This document shows, piece by piece, positions 26,048 through 35,208 of a stretch of 64,000 bases of DNA. Both the position numbers and the translations under genes were made by a program. A model generated the notes under the pieces. The model saw only the letters and a list, made by a program, of their open reading frames with translations, did not search any database and had not been told where the DNA came from. This stretch comes from UBA1141 sp963665155 (GTDB lineage Bacteria > Chloroflexota > Dehalococcoidia > Lucifugimonadales > UBA3495), in assembly GCA_963665155.2 (NCBI GenBank), contig CAXXFI010000002.1:992001-1056000 (forward strand), given 5' to 3'. Within the stretch, counting starts at the first letter, position 1. Each line of letters starts with the position of its first letter.

Positions 26048-27142
26048 TTATGGGTTAGGTCTGGGGCCCACCGGAATGGGAGTAATATTGCCTTGGCCGC
26101 CCAATATCAATACTGATTCAGCCTCCGGAGACACGATAATCTTGCTGATCCCCGGGAGAATTTCCTCCATCGCCTCTAGATAAAGCCTCTGGCGGGTAAC
26201 CTCCCTGGAGTCCTGGCTTTTGGAGTATTCCTCCAAAACCACATCAAACCGCTCGGCTTCACCCTCGGCCCTAGCTACCCTGGCTGCTGCGAAAGCTTCC
26301 GCTTCTCTAATTATCCGTTCGGCATCACCTTGGGCCCTAGGAAGTATGTCGTTTTCAAAAGAACGGGCTTGGTTGATTTTTGTATCCTTTTCTTGCCTGG
26401 CTCGAAGCACATCATCGAAGGCGTCTCGAACTTCTTCCGGAGCTTTAACGTCCTGCAGCTGTATGTTCAGGACATTAATTCCCGTCCCGTAACTGTCCAG
26501 GATTTGCTGTAGCTTATCCTTGGTAGCCGTTTGGACTTCTTCCCTTTTTTGGGTAAGGACATCGTCAATCGAACGCTGTCCTACCACAAGTCTGAGCGCT
26601 GCTTCGGAAGCGTCTTTGAGCGTCCTGCCGTCGGGAGCGCCTTCCGGAATGTCTCGGGCTTGTTCCCCTGGGTCGCCCACCCGGAAGAGAAAATCGATGA
26701 TGTTACTTATGTTGTACTGGACAACCATCCGAACATCGACGATGTTCAAATCGCCGCTAATCATCAGGGCTTCAACGGGCACCGGTGCGTCAGCAACTCC
26801 TTGCTGGCCTCTAAACCCCAACTGCATGCTACGGGTTTCCGAGGTCAAAACCCTGTCTTTAGCTCCCACCGGGCCGGGCCACCACCAATGTAGACCTGTG
26901 TCGGCAACGGGGGTTTCACGTACATCCCCAAACAGACGTAATGCTGCTTGTTCACCCGGACTAATGGTGTATATTCCAGTGGCTAGCCAGATGACCAATA
27001 TCAGAGCCACCAAAAGGCCAGCCGCAAGCCCTATGCCACCACCGCCCAGCCTGGTGCCGATGGGACCGAGCGCGCCTTTGATGCGCCCCAAGATTTGCTC
27101 GAAGTCTAGTTCCGGTTGCCTGGGTCCTCCCTGTGGGTACAT
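26048..27142 (-). CDS. hflK: HflK-type band 7 protein
   Basis: 364 residues. Short Pro/Gly-rich N-terminus, one membrane helix (GLAAGLLVALILVIWLATGI), then a SPFH domain (YTISPGEQAALRLFGDV, TGLHWWWPGP, MISGDLNIVDVRMVVQYNIS) and the coiled-coil part (EKDTKINQARSFENDILPRA, GDAERIIREAEAFAAARVAR). The WWWPGP and QYNIS blocks are characteristic of HflK. First of the hflK-hflC pair; ftsH, the protease they regulate, is encoded 1 kb upstream on the same strand. Confidence 0.93.
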   Translation of the reverse strand: MYPQGGPRQPELDFEQILGRIKGALGPIGTRLGGGGIGLAAGLLVALILVIWLATGIYTISPGEQAALRLFGDVRETPVADTGLHWWWPGPVGAKDRVLTSETRSMQLGFRGQQGVADAPVPVEALMISGDLNIVDVRMVVQYNISNIIDFLFRVGDPGEQARDIPEGAPDGRTLKDASEAALRLVVGQRSIDDVLTQKREEVQTATKDKLQQILDSYGTGINVLNIQLQDVKAPEEVRDAFDDVLRARQEKDTKINQARSFENDILPRAQGDAERIIREAEAFAAARVARAEGEAERFDVVLEEYSKSQDSREVTRQRLYLEAMEEILPGISKIIVSPEAESVLILGGQGNITPIPVGPRPNP

Positions 27143-27721
27143 AGCTGTGTGTCCTTATTTGTTGTTAAGCTCGTGGATCAAACCGACCCATTTGTTTTTT
27201 GGTTGCGAGCCGGGACACCGATCCCGGTTAACATTTTGTTTGGTGTGCTAATTTTCAGTATCCGTTTTTCCGGTATCCATTTTCAAGTTTGAGTTGGCCA
27301 GTACGATTCTACCATCACTCACACCGCCAAACTACAATAGCACACATCGCAATGGTCCAATTCGCCGTTGGTCTGGCCCGCCAGACATCGAAGAATCTGC
27401 TATGCTATTTTACCGAGTGTCCAGCCGCGAGTGTCCAGCCGCAAAGAAATTGCTGATACCCAATTCATGGAGCCAAATGGCGCGTCAATGGCGCAGCAGG
27501 TTCTGAGCCAACTTGTTTGACCGGGGCGGCAAGAAGCCCAACAACTAGGACCGAACCTTTCCTTGACGGTGTGAGTCGGCCTCTTAACAGCAGCACTGGC
27601 AAGGGGGATTTGCCCCCATATTGCTGCCGTTAAAGGGCGTAACATGAATCTCGTGATTACTACTACGGACAAATCGGCCAAACGGATTAGTAATTCATTA
27701 GGCCGGTAGAGGATGGGACGC
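27143..27721. other. Intergenic region with a nested hairpin (27584-27633)
   Basis: About 580 bases between hflK (minus) and a small plus-strand gene. Within it, TTAACAGCAGCA (27584-27595) pairs with TTGCTGCCGTTAA (27621-27633) with one mismatch, enclosing a second, GC-rich hairpin in which GGGGG/CCCCC and GGCAA/TTGCC pairings exclude each other. It could be a leader structure of the 27722 gene. No coding frame seen. Confidence 0.45.
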
Positions 27722-28021
27722 ATGGCGGATAATGGGACTGAGACTGGAATTGGCACCGGTTTAGAAATAACTCCGGGTGCCGACATGACGCGAATCCAGG
27801 TAGCCTGCGAACATCAACAGGGGTTGATTTACGTGGTGCCTGCCGAGCGCAGTTGGGTCTGCAACAGCGAGACCTTGCCAGCCCATGCTCTGGCGGGGTT
27901 TTTCCGGGAACTGGTGGGTCTACAGCGCGCCGAAGTGAGTGAACTGATGAGACAGTGGGGCATTTATTACAGGCAGTTGCCCCGGTCCGAGGCTTCCACT
28001 GACCAAGAACCCACGACCTAA
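27722..28021 (+). CDS. Small hypothetical protein (99 residues)
   Basis: Taken as a gene because it is open, has a GAGG spaced about 11 bases before ATG 27722, and is followed by a strong hairpin. The sequence (TRIQVACEHQQGLIYVVPAE, ALAGFFRELVGLQRAEVSEL) suggests a small alpha/beta fold with one Cys pair far apart; no membrane segment. Not recognised. It converges on ftsH. Confidence 0.45.
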   Translation: MADNGTETGIGTGLEITPGADMTRIQVACEHQQGLIYVVPAERSWVCNSETLPAHALAGFFRELVGLQRAEVSELMRQWGIYYRQLPRSEASTDQEPTT

Positions 28022-28110
28022 ACTCAAGCCAACGTGAATTCTATATGGATTTTTACGTGCATACTGCGGGTTTCACCTTGGAATTACTGTAGAACCGGAA
28101 TATTAAACCG

Positions 28111-28140
28111 AATGACGTGGCCGGTACTGGCCACGTCATT
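28111..28140. terminator. Bidirectional hairpin terminator between the small gene and ftsH
   Basis: Perfect 12-bp stem AATGACGTGGCC with its complement around a 6-base loop. It lies 12 bases past the ftsH stop (minus strand) and 90 bases past the plus-strand gene, so it can serve both. Confidence 0.8.
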
Positions 28141-28152
28141 TCACTTTACGAT

Positions 28153-30159
28153 CTAACCGTCATCCTCGCCAACTGGCCCGACCGCTGATGGGCCCGTTTG
28201 ACTGGTGGGCAACGCTGGCGATGGCGTCGGCTGAGGGAACGAGGGCAACGACTGCGATGGTGCGTAAGGCGGCGACTGAGGCGGCACCGCAGGGTTCCCA
28301 GGCTCAACCTCTGGGCCGCTTCCTGTATCTTCGTCCCCCAATATCGGACCCAAATTTTCCCCTGAAACCGTCTCGTTGACGATCAAGTACTCGGCCAAGC
28401 GGACCAGTTTCTGTTTGTGCGTCACCAAGATCTCTTGCGCACGGTGGTATGACACCACAATCATTTCCTTGACTTCGACGTCAATCTCTTCGGCGACTTT
28501 ATCCCCGTAGTCCCGCTCCTCACTCAACTCCCGGCCCAGAAAGACCAGTTCTTCCCGTTTGCCGAAAGTCCGCGGCCCTAGAGCCTCGCTCATGCCGTAG
28601 CGCTTGATCATGCCCAGAGCGATCTTTGTGGCTCGCTCCAAGTCGTTGCTGGCGCCGGTGGTAATCTCGTCGAAAATTAACTGCTCGGCAACGCGGCCAC
28701 CCATGGTCACAACCATCATGTCCAAGAACTGGTTCTTGGTCCAAAGGTACCGGTCTTCCTCGGGCAGCAGTGAAGTATGACCGCCCATTGCCCCGCGGGA
28801 GACGATGGAAATTTTATGCACACGGTCGGCATGGGGCAAAATCCAAGCCGTCAGGGCATGACCTGCCTCATGATAGGCTGTCATTTCCTTTTCTCTGGGG
28901 TTGATTACACGGCTTTTCCTCTCGGGGCCAGCGATAATGCGCTCCACCGCCTCCTCGAATTCCTCCATAAATATGGCTTTCTTATTTGCCCTGGCGGCAA
29001 GAAGGGCCGCCTCGTTGATCAAGTTGGATAGGTCTGCGCCGCTAAAACCCGGAGTTTCCTTTGCCAAGGTTTCTAAAGTAACCTCAGGGGCAAGGGGTTT
29101 GCCAGCGGAGTGTACTTTCAAAATGGCGGTGCGGCCTACCACATCGGGCAGGTCCAAGGTTACCCGGCGGTCAAACCGGCCTGGCCGCAGCAATGCGGGA
29201 TCCAAAATGTCCGGCCTGTTGGTAGCGGCCAGAACTATAATATTGGTATTGGTTTCGAAACCGTCCATCTCCACCAGAATCTGATTTAGGGTCTGTTCTC
29301 GCTCGTCATGGCCACCGCCCAGGCCAGCACCGCGATGCCGACCAACGGCGTCGATTTCGTCGACAAATAGGATACAAGGCGCATTACGTTTGGCTTGGTC
29401 GAACAAATCGCGGACTCGAGCGGCCCCAACTCCAACAAACATCTCGACAAATTCGCTGCCGCTGATGTGGAAGAAAGGCACACCTGCTTCCCCCGCAACC
29501 GCACGGGCCAAAAGCGTTTTGCCCGTTCCGGGCTGTCCTACCAGCAGAACTCCCTTGGGTATGCGAGCTCCCAATGATAGGAACCGCTCCGGGTACTTTA
29601 GAAACTCGACTACCTCTTCAAGCTCGGCTTTCGCTTCTTCTACCCCGGCCACATCGTCAAATGTCACCCCAGGCTTGTTAAAGGTCATCATACGAGCTCG
29701 GCTACGCCCAAAACTCATTGTCTGATTGTTGCTACCCTGAGCCTGACGCATCATGAACAGGATCAGGCCGCCGAAGAAAATCAGAGGAAGGAAATTCAGC
29801 AGTAAACCAAAAATGCTGCTCAGGCCACTGGATCCCTTGAAAGACACCTCGACGCCACTGGGCGGCCCCACCTGAACGCCGCTGTCCAGCAACAAAGAAA
29901 CCACATCCGTGTCGTTGCCGACGCGGCTAATGAAACTCTCTTCACCGCCCTTAGTCACAGTCTTAGGATAAACGGTCAGCTTCTTCCCATCGACTTCGAT
30001 TTCCCGTATATCACCGCTTTTGGCCATTGCGATGACAGTGGTCACCGACTCTTCGCCTCTACCACTAAAACTTGGCAAAAGTGTGTAGAAAATGACGATT
30101 CCGCCGATTATGACCAGGAGATAAACGAAGCTATTTCGCATCCACCGGTTGCTTCCCAT
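28153..30159 (-). CDS. ftsH: ATP-dependent zinc metalloprotease FtsH
   Basis: 668 residues. N-terminal membrane helix (FVYLLVIIGGIVIFYTLLPSF), periplasmic domain, second helix (LLLNFLPLIFFGGLILFMM), AAA+ module with Walker A GQPGTGKT, Walker B CILFVDEIDAVG, and the second region of homology NRPDILDPALLRPGRFDR, then the protease domain with HEAGH in MTAYHEAGHALTAW. The C-terminus is a Pro/Ser-rich tail (AVPPQSPPYAPSQS). It degrades misassembled membrane proteins and regulators. hflK/hflC lie downstream on the same strand but behind a terminator and the small gene. Confidence 0.98.
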   Translation of the reverse strand: MGSNRWMRNSFVYLLVIIGGIVIFYTLLPSFSGRGEESVTTVIAMAKSGDIREIEVDGKKLTVYPKTVTKGGEESFISRVGNDTDVVSLLLDSGVQVGPPSGVEVSFKGSSGLSSIFGLLLNFLPLIFFGGLILFMMRQAQGSNNQTMSFGRSRARMMTFNKPGVTFDDVAGVEEAKAELEEVVEFLKYPERFLSLGARIPKGVLLVGQPGTGKTLLARAVAGEAGVPFFHISGSEFVEMFVGVGAARVRDLFDQAKRNAPCILFVDEIDAVGRHRGAGLGGGHDEREQTLNQILVEMDGFETNTNIIVLAATNRPDILDPALLRPGRFDRRVTLDLPDVVGRTAILKVHSAGKPLAPEVTLETLAKETPGFSGADLSNLINEAALLAARANKKAIFMEEFEEAVERIIAGPERKSRVINPREKEMTAYHEAGHALTAWILPHADRVHKISIVSRGAMGGHTSLLPEEDRYLWTKNQFLDMMVVTMGGRVAEQLIFDEITTGASNDLERATKIALGMIKRYGMSEALGPRTFGKREELVFLGRELSEERDYGDKVAEEIDVEVKEMIVVSYHRAQEILVTHKQKLVRLAEYLIVNETVSGENLGPILGDEDTGSGPEVEPGNPAVPPQSPPYAPSQSLPSFPQPTPSPALPTSQTGPSAVGPVGEDDG

Positions 30160-30837
30160 TCTTACCCCTTGTTATGCCGTTGGAAACACACGCCCACGAC
30201 GCATATTCCATTCAATGTACAGTTTAACGGAGCGCATTTGAAAATGCAAAGCAGGCTAAATCCAAGCCTAGCTCGAATATTTTAACAGCCCCCGCCTTAT
30301 AACAGTATGCAAATACCCGATGTCGAATACCCAACAACTAATCTGGGAAACCCGACGTTCATCCGCTTCCGCTACTTTACCCCTCAAGCGTAATAGATCA
30401 GTCTACTAACTGCAGCACTTTCTGGTCTTGATTGACACGGGTTTGCCCCTGACTTACGCCCACTATTTCGCATCACTCGATCCACCCAGGGTTGCGCCAA
30501 ATAATACGGAATTTACCACGCATCGTATCTGCGTGTGGTTAAATTAACTCGATTAATATTTTGATGTAAAATCATGATTAGATTTTTCTCCTACGCCCGT
30601 TACAATTCCGGTGTGGAATCTGATGTGAGATGTTCGCATCATATGTGTGTTATCCAAGGGGTCTTCTCTTTGGTGGGACCTCCTCGGCGATTAATCTAGG
30701 GTACAGTGGGTAGCTGCGTTCTGCGAGAATCCTAAAATAATGCCGTGACCGACCCAGCCGAGGACCAGTTTCTCAATCCGCGCCCGGCGGCGGCGCAACT
30801 ATCGCTCGTAAACCTAATAAAAAACGGGGGTTAAACA
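30160..30837. other. Divergent promoter region, no gene seen
   Basis: 680 bases between ftsH (minus) and the sulfurtransferase gene (plus), with an AT-rich part near 30540-30590. No convincing CIRCE-type heat-shock repeat, RNA gene or coding frame was found. Confidence 0.5.
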
Positions 30838-31683
30838 ATGGCAGATTACGCAAATCCCAACTCGTTAGTTAGCACCGAATGGGTGGCAGAACACGGAAAC
30901 GACACCAATGTCCGCTTGGTGGAAGTTGACGTGGACACCGGCGCATATGAGCAGGGGCACATAGCTGGCGCAGTGGGCTGGAACTGGCAATCTCAACTTC
31001 AACAGACCCTTCAGAGAGACGTTATCAGCCAGCAGGACTTGGAGCAGCTTCTGGGCGGCGCCGGCATCGGCAACGACACCACCGTAATTCTTTACGGCGA
31101 CAACAACAACTGGTTTGCCGCATGGGCGTTCTGGCAACTGAAAATGTACGGTCACCAAGACGTTAAGCTTATGAACGGTGGCAGGGTCAAGTGGACCGCA
31201 GAAAACCGGCCGATAACCACCGATGTTCCCAACCATGCTCCGGCCACCTACAAGGCGAGCAGCCCAGATCAGAGCATCCGAGCATACCGGGATCAGGTGC
31301 TGAGCGCAGTTAGTTCGGGCAGCGTGTCCTTGGTGGACGTGCGAGCGCCAGCGGAGTTCAGCGGTGAGCTCCTGGCTCCCGCCAACCTGCCGCAAGAGGG
31401 CTCACAAAGAGGTGGTCACATTCCTGGGGCTGCCAACGTTCCTTGGGCTCAGGCGGTCAACGAAGACGGGACTTTCAAGTCAGCCGACGATCTTACAGCC
31501 CTATACGGTGGCAAAGGAATAGACGGCTCAAGGGAAACCATTGCGTATTGCCGAATTGGCGAAAGATCGTCCCACACTTGGTTCGTGCTTACGCAACTTC
31601 TGGGACACCAGAACGTTAGAAACTACGACGGCTCTTGGACCGAATGGGGTAGCATCGTCGGCGCGCCGATCGAGAAACCCTAA
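30838..31683 (+). CDS. Thiosulfate/3-mercaptopyruvate sulfurtransferase (two rhodanese domains)
   Basis: 281 residues: an inactive N-terminal rhodanese domain (VSTEWVAEHGNDTNVRLVEV, GHIAGAVGWNW) and a catalytic C-terminal one (VSLVDVRAPAEFSGELLAP, GHIPGAANVPWA) with the persulfide-forming cysteine in AYCRIGERSSHTW. The CRIGERS loop is that of thiosulfate sulfurtransferases. It is a single gene with its own terminator. Confidence 0.94.
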   Translation: MADYANPNSLVSTEWVAEHGNDTNVRLVEVDVDTGAYEQGHIAGAVGWNWQSQLQQTLQRDVISQQDLEQLLGGAGIGNDTTVILYGDNNNWFAAWAFWQLKMYGHQDVKLMNGGRVKWTAENRPITTDVPNHAPATYKASSPDQSIRAYRDQVLSAVSSGSVSLVDVRAPAEFSGELLAPANLPQEGSQRGGHIPGAANVPWAQAVNEDGTFKSADDLTALYGGKGIDGSRETIAYCRIGERSSHTWFVLTQLLGHQNVRNYDGSWTEWGSIVGAPIEKP

Positions 31684-31767
31684 TTACCTGGCCCAAATCA
31701 CGGGCCCAAAATTGGGAGAGGATATCGGGCAGTCCTTCCCAGCCAAACGGTGATTGTTGAGCCAAGC

Positions 31768-31806
31768 AACGGTGGAGTGGTGTGGATATACCGCTCCACC
31801 GTTTTC
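31768..31806 (+). terminator. Terminator after the sulfurtransferase gene
   Basis: AACGGTGGAG and CTCCACCGTT form a 10-bp stem followed by TTTT; 84 bases past the stop. Confidence 0.8.
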
Positions 31807-32321
31807 GTGTCTAAAAACTCTTTTCACTATTCCTTTATCACTAAACTCTTTTCAGCAGCTTCGATTTGGCGCCCGCCATGCGAACGTGGCAATGGCGGTG
31901 CTGCAGATTTTATGCAGTTCTGTTTATGCAGTTCCGTCAAGGGCGGATATAGCCATTCTTGCTATTCATCAATCGATTATTGGACAAACGGCAGTAGGAG
32001 CACCGAGTTTACATAGTTGAAACATACGGATGCTATCCTGAAATTGCGGACAATGTATTTGGGTCATAAATTGGCTGGATTAATAAGACATCCCAGAAAA
32101 ACCTTGTACCGGATAGGTGGTCATTGGGCGTTTGGGCAGTCCAAAATTCATGCCGATTTGACCGGGCACTTGGGTTCTGGCTATAGTTGGCCCACGGAAT
32201 TAGTTGCCAACAGGGCGGATATTTAGTGCGCTAAACATCTTCCATCGTGAAATTCGGGTGAATATTCACGCGAACTCACACACGAACTCAATCGAAACGG
32301 CGGAGAAGAGGACGGAGAGTT
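31807..32321. other. Intergenic region before GlnII, no gene seen
   Basis: About 515 bases. Open frames here have poor composition and no ribosome-binding sites. It should hold the GlnII promoter. Confidence 0.45.
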
Positions 32322-33323
32322 ATGAGTTATAAAGCAGAGTACATCTGGGTTGATGGTCAAAAACCCACTGCCAAATTGCGTTCCAAGGGGAAGGTGGTTC
32401 CCGACGGAGAGGATCCGCCACTTTGGGCATTTGATGGTTCGAGCACCAATCAGGCCACGGGTGAAAACTCCGATTGTGTCCTCAATCCAGTGTTCATATG
32501 CCCAGACCCGATGCGCGGTGGAGACAACAAACTGCTGATGTGTGAGGTTCTCCTCACGGACATGACCCCACATCCCACCAACACCAGAGCGGGATGCGCG
32601 GCATCGGCAGAGAAGTTTGCCGATTTCGATATGTGGTTTGGCATCGAGCAGGAATACACCTATTTCGACGGCATAAAGCCACTGGGTTGGCCGGACAATG
32701 GCTTTCCTGCTCCCCAGGGCGGCTATTACTGCGGCGTGGGCTCGGATGAGGTGTTCGGACGACCCATAGTGGAGGCCCACCTTGACGCCTGTCTACACGC
32801 AGGATTGGCCATTGCCGGGATCAACGGCGAGGTCATGCCCGGCCAATGGGAATTCCAGATCGGCGCAATAGGCACCCCTGCGGTGGCAGACCATCTCTGG
32901 GTCGCCAGATGGCTGCTCTATCGCATCGGAGAGCAGTTCAAAGTAAGCGCTACGCTCGATCCCAAACCTGTCAGAGGAGATTGGAACGGTGCTGGCGCGC
33001 ATACAAATTTCTCCACCCACCAGATGAGGAACGACTACGACGCCTGCGTCGCTGCTGCGGAAGCCTTGGCAACTCGGGCCGAACTACACATCGCCAACTA
33101 CGGTGACCGTATCGAAGAACGGTTGACTGGCAATCATGAGACCTGTTCCTATCGAGAGTTTCGATACGGGGTATCGGACCGAGGTGCCTCGGTCCGGATA
33201 CCTTGGCAGGTTGCCCGGGACCAGAAAGGATACATCGAAGACCGGCGACCCAACGCCAACTGCGACCCGTACGTGGTGACTATGCTTATTCTGGACACGG
33301 TCTGCGGAGCAGCAACCAAGTAG
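32322..33323 (+). CDS. glnII: Glutamine synthetase type II (GlnII)
   Basis: 333 residues, the short eukaryote-type enzyme. Opens SYKAEYIWVDGQKPTAKLRS, then LWAFDGSSTNQATGENSD, the ammonia/metal strand FGIEQEYTYFD, the GYYCGVGSD flap, GINGEVMPGQWEFQIG and the nucleotide/glutamate part WNGAGAHTNFST with RIPWQVARDQKGYIEDRRP. All family blocks are present. GGAG stands just before the start. A type I enzyme gene follows 400 bases later but is frameshifted, so this copy may carry ammonia assimilation. Confidence 0.97.
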   Translation: MSYKAEYIWVDGQKPTAKLRSKGKVVPDGEDPPLWAFDGSSTNQATGENSDCVLNPVFICPDPMRGGDNKLLMCEVLLTDMTPHPTNTRAGCAASAEKFADFDMWFGIEQEYTYFDGIKPLGWPDNGFPAPQGGYYCGVGSDEVFGRPIVEAHLDACLHAGLAIAGINGEVMPGQWEFQIGAIGTPAVADHLWVARWLLYRIGEQFKVSATLDPKPVRGDWNGAGAHTNFSTHQMRNDYDACVAAAEALATRAELHIANYGDRIEERLTGNHETCSYREFRYGVSDRGASVRIPWQVARDQKGYIEDRRPNANCDPYVVTMLILDTVCGAATK

Positions 33324-33328
33324 TATCT

Positions 33329-33363
33329 ATTCGGTGTCCAACTATCCATTCGGTGTCCAACAA
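33329..33363. repeat. Short direct repeat after GlnII
   Basis: ATTCGGTGTCCAAC occurs twice in a row with a few bases between, immediately after the stop codon of glnII. Confidence 0.5.
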
Positions 33364-33418
33364 GAAGCTTCACCAACTTTACGGCCAGCCCACCAACACA
33401 GGGCATCACGAGATGACG

Positions 33419-33452
33419 AGGACCTGCCTTTGGACAACGAGGGCAGGTCCTT
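33419..33452 (+). terminator. Terminator after glnII
   Basis: AGGACCTGCC and GGCAGGTCCT pair as a 10-bp stem with a 13-base loop, followed by a short T pair; 96 bases past the stop. Confidence 0.7.
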
Positions 33453-33731
33453 CGATAATCGGGGAGAGATGGGATAGAACATTTTGGCAAGCTAAATGCC
33501 ACCTGCAAAGGATAAGCAAGGCGCTAACAGGACAGGCAACGGGGGTACGCAGCGCAATCCCTTGTAGGCGCAAGTCTGGACCGCAATCGGACGATGCGGC
33601 ACCGATGCGGTTTCCACGCGACGCCCGTCGGGGTAGAATTGAAGTGGGTTAAGACTAGTCCAATTGCTTCTTACGAATCGGTAAGGCGCAAGCTGGGTTC
33701 CCAATTTGGCCGTTAACCGGGAGGAAACGGG

Positions 33732-35107
33732 ATGGCGCAAGAAGGGGCCAACCAAACGCCTGGGAGCACTTCTCCGGCGAGCATTTCGACAGAAGAGCGA
33801 GAATTCGTCCTTCGCAGCGCTCTGGAAAATGACGTTAAGTTTGTGCGTCTGTGGTTCATCGACATCCTGGGTAACCTGAAAGGTTTTGCGATCTCAGTCG
33901 ACGACCTTGAGGACGCTATCCAACAGGGTGTAGGGTTCGACGGATCCTCCATAGAGGGGTTTGCCAGAATCGACGAGAGCGACATGCGCGCTTTTCCCGA
34001 CCCTACGACCTTCACCGTCTTGCCGTGGCGTCCCCGCCAGAATGCGGTAGCTAGCATCTGCGACATCCGTACGCCAGCGGGCGATCCTTATATCGGCGAT
34101 CCTCGCTTCGCCCTCAAACGAAACCTGGAGCGTTTGGCAAAATCCGGTTTCACCTACTACGTGGGACCGGAACTGGAATTCTTCTACTTCAAAGAGGCCG
34201 GTTCTGCCGAGCCCCTGGACCAGAGCGGTTACTTTGACCAACTCTCCAGCCAGCCAGCCGGCGACTTACGGCGAGAAACGGTATTAATCCTGGCAGATAT
34301 GGGTATACCCGTAAAGTACTCCCACCACGAGGCCGCTCACAGCCAGCATGAGATCGACTTGCAATACACGGACGCCTTGACCATGGCGGATAGTGTGATG
34401 ACGGCCAAACTGGTGATCAAGGAGCTGGCCCAGAATCAAGGTGCTTACGCCTCTTTCATGCCAAAGCCGATATCCGGGGCGAACGGATCGGGGATGCACA
34501 CCCATCAGTCTCTGTTCAAAGGCAACCAGAATGCTTTCTTCGACTCGGACGAGGAGCACAACCTTTCCATCACAGGCAAACGCTTCATTGCCGGGCTGCT
34601 CCGCCATGCCCCGGAAATTACCCTGGTGACCAACCAGTGGGTAAACTCATACAAACGCTTGGTGCCTGGCTTCAGGCTCCCGTCTACATATCTTGGGCCC
34701 ATGTTAACCGTTCGGATTTGGTTCGAGTGCCTGCCTACAAGCCGGGTTATGAAAGCTCGGTCAGAATAGAGTACCGTGCGCCGGACTCCGCTTGCAATCC
34801 CTACTTGGCATTTAGCGCCATGTTGGCAGCGGGGTTAAGGGGCATCGAGGAAGAGTATCCTATCCCGCCTCCGGTGGAAGGAAATGTGTTGGCCATGTCA
34901 CCCGAGGAAAGGCAATCGAGGGGGATCAAAACCTTGCCCGCCAGCCTGGGAGAGGCCATCACCTTGGCAGAGGAAAGCGACCTGCTGCGGGAGGCCTTGG
35001 GCACCCATATCATGGGTAGCGTGATCCGTAACAAGAAGTTGGAGTGGGCGGAGTTCTGCGCCACCGTGACGGACTATGAAGTTTCTCGCTACATGCCTAC
35101 GTTGTGA
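33732..35107 (+). pseudogene. glnA: Glutamine synthetase type I with one frameshift
   Basis: Frame one (from ATG 33732, GGAGG upstream) covers the N-terminal beta-grasp (VKFVRLWFIDILGNLKGFAI) and most of the catalytic domain (YVGPELEFFYFK, GANGSGMHTHQS, NQWVNSYKRLVPGF). At about 34671 the expected GF-QAPVYISWA reading is in the next frame; adding one base there gives a 458-residue enzyme continuing RSDLVRVPAYKPG, YRAPDSACNPYLAFS to the stop at 35107. The Tyr adenylylation region is not obvious. Whether the missing base is real or a sequencing error cannot be told here; if real, only a C-terminally truncated product is made. Confidence 0.85.
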
Positions 35108-35145
35108 CTGAGCCGGTGATTTACCCGGTGACTGAGCCGGTGATT
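35104..35145. repeat. 18-bp direct repeat overlapping the glnA stop codon
   Basis: GTGACTGAGCCGGTGATT at 35104-35121 recurs at 35128-35145; similar GCCGGT pieces follow. The first copy contains the glnA stop (35105-35107). Confidence 0.7.
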
Positions 35146-35208
35146 GGGCCGGTTTTAGCAAATGATTAGGCCAGTGTTTAAGCGTGTTGTTGAGCCAGCG
35201 GGCAGGGA

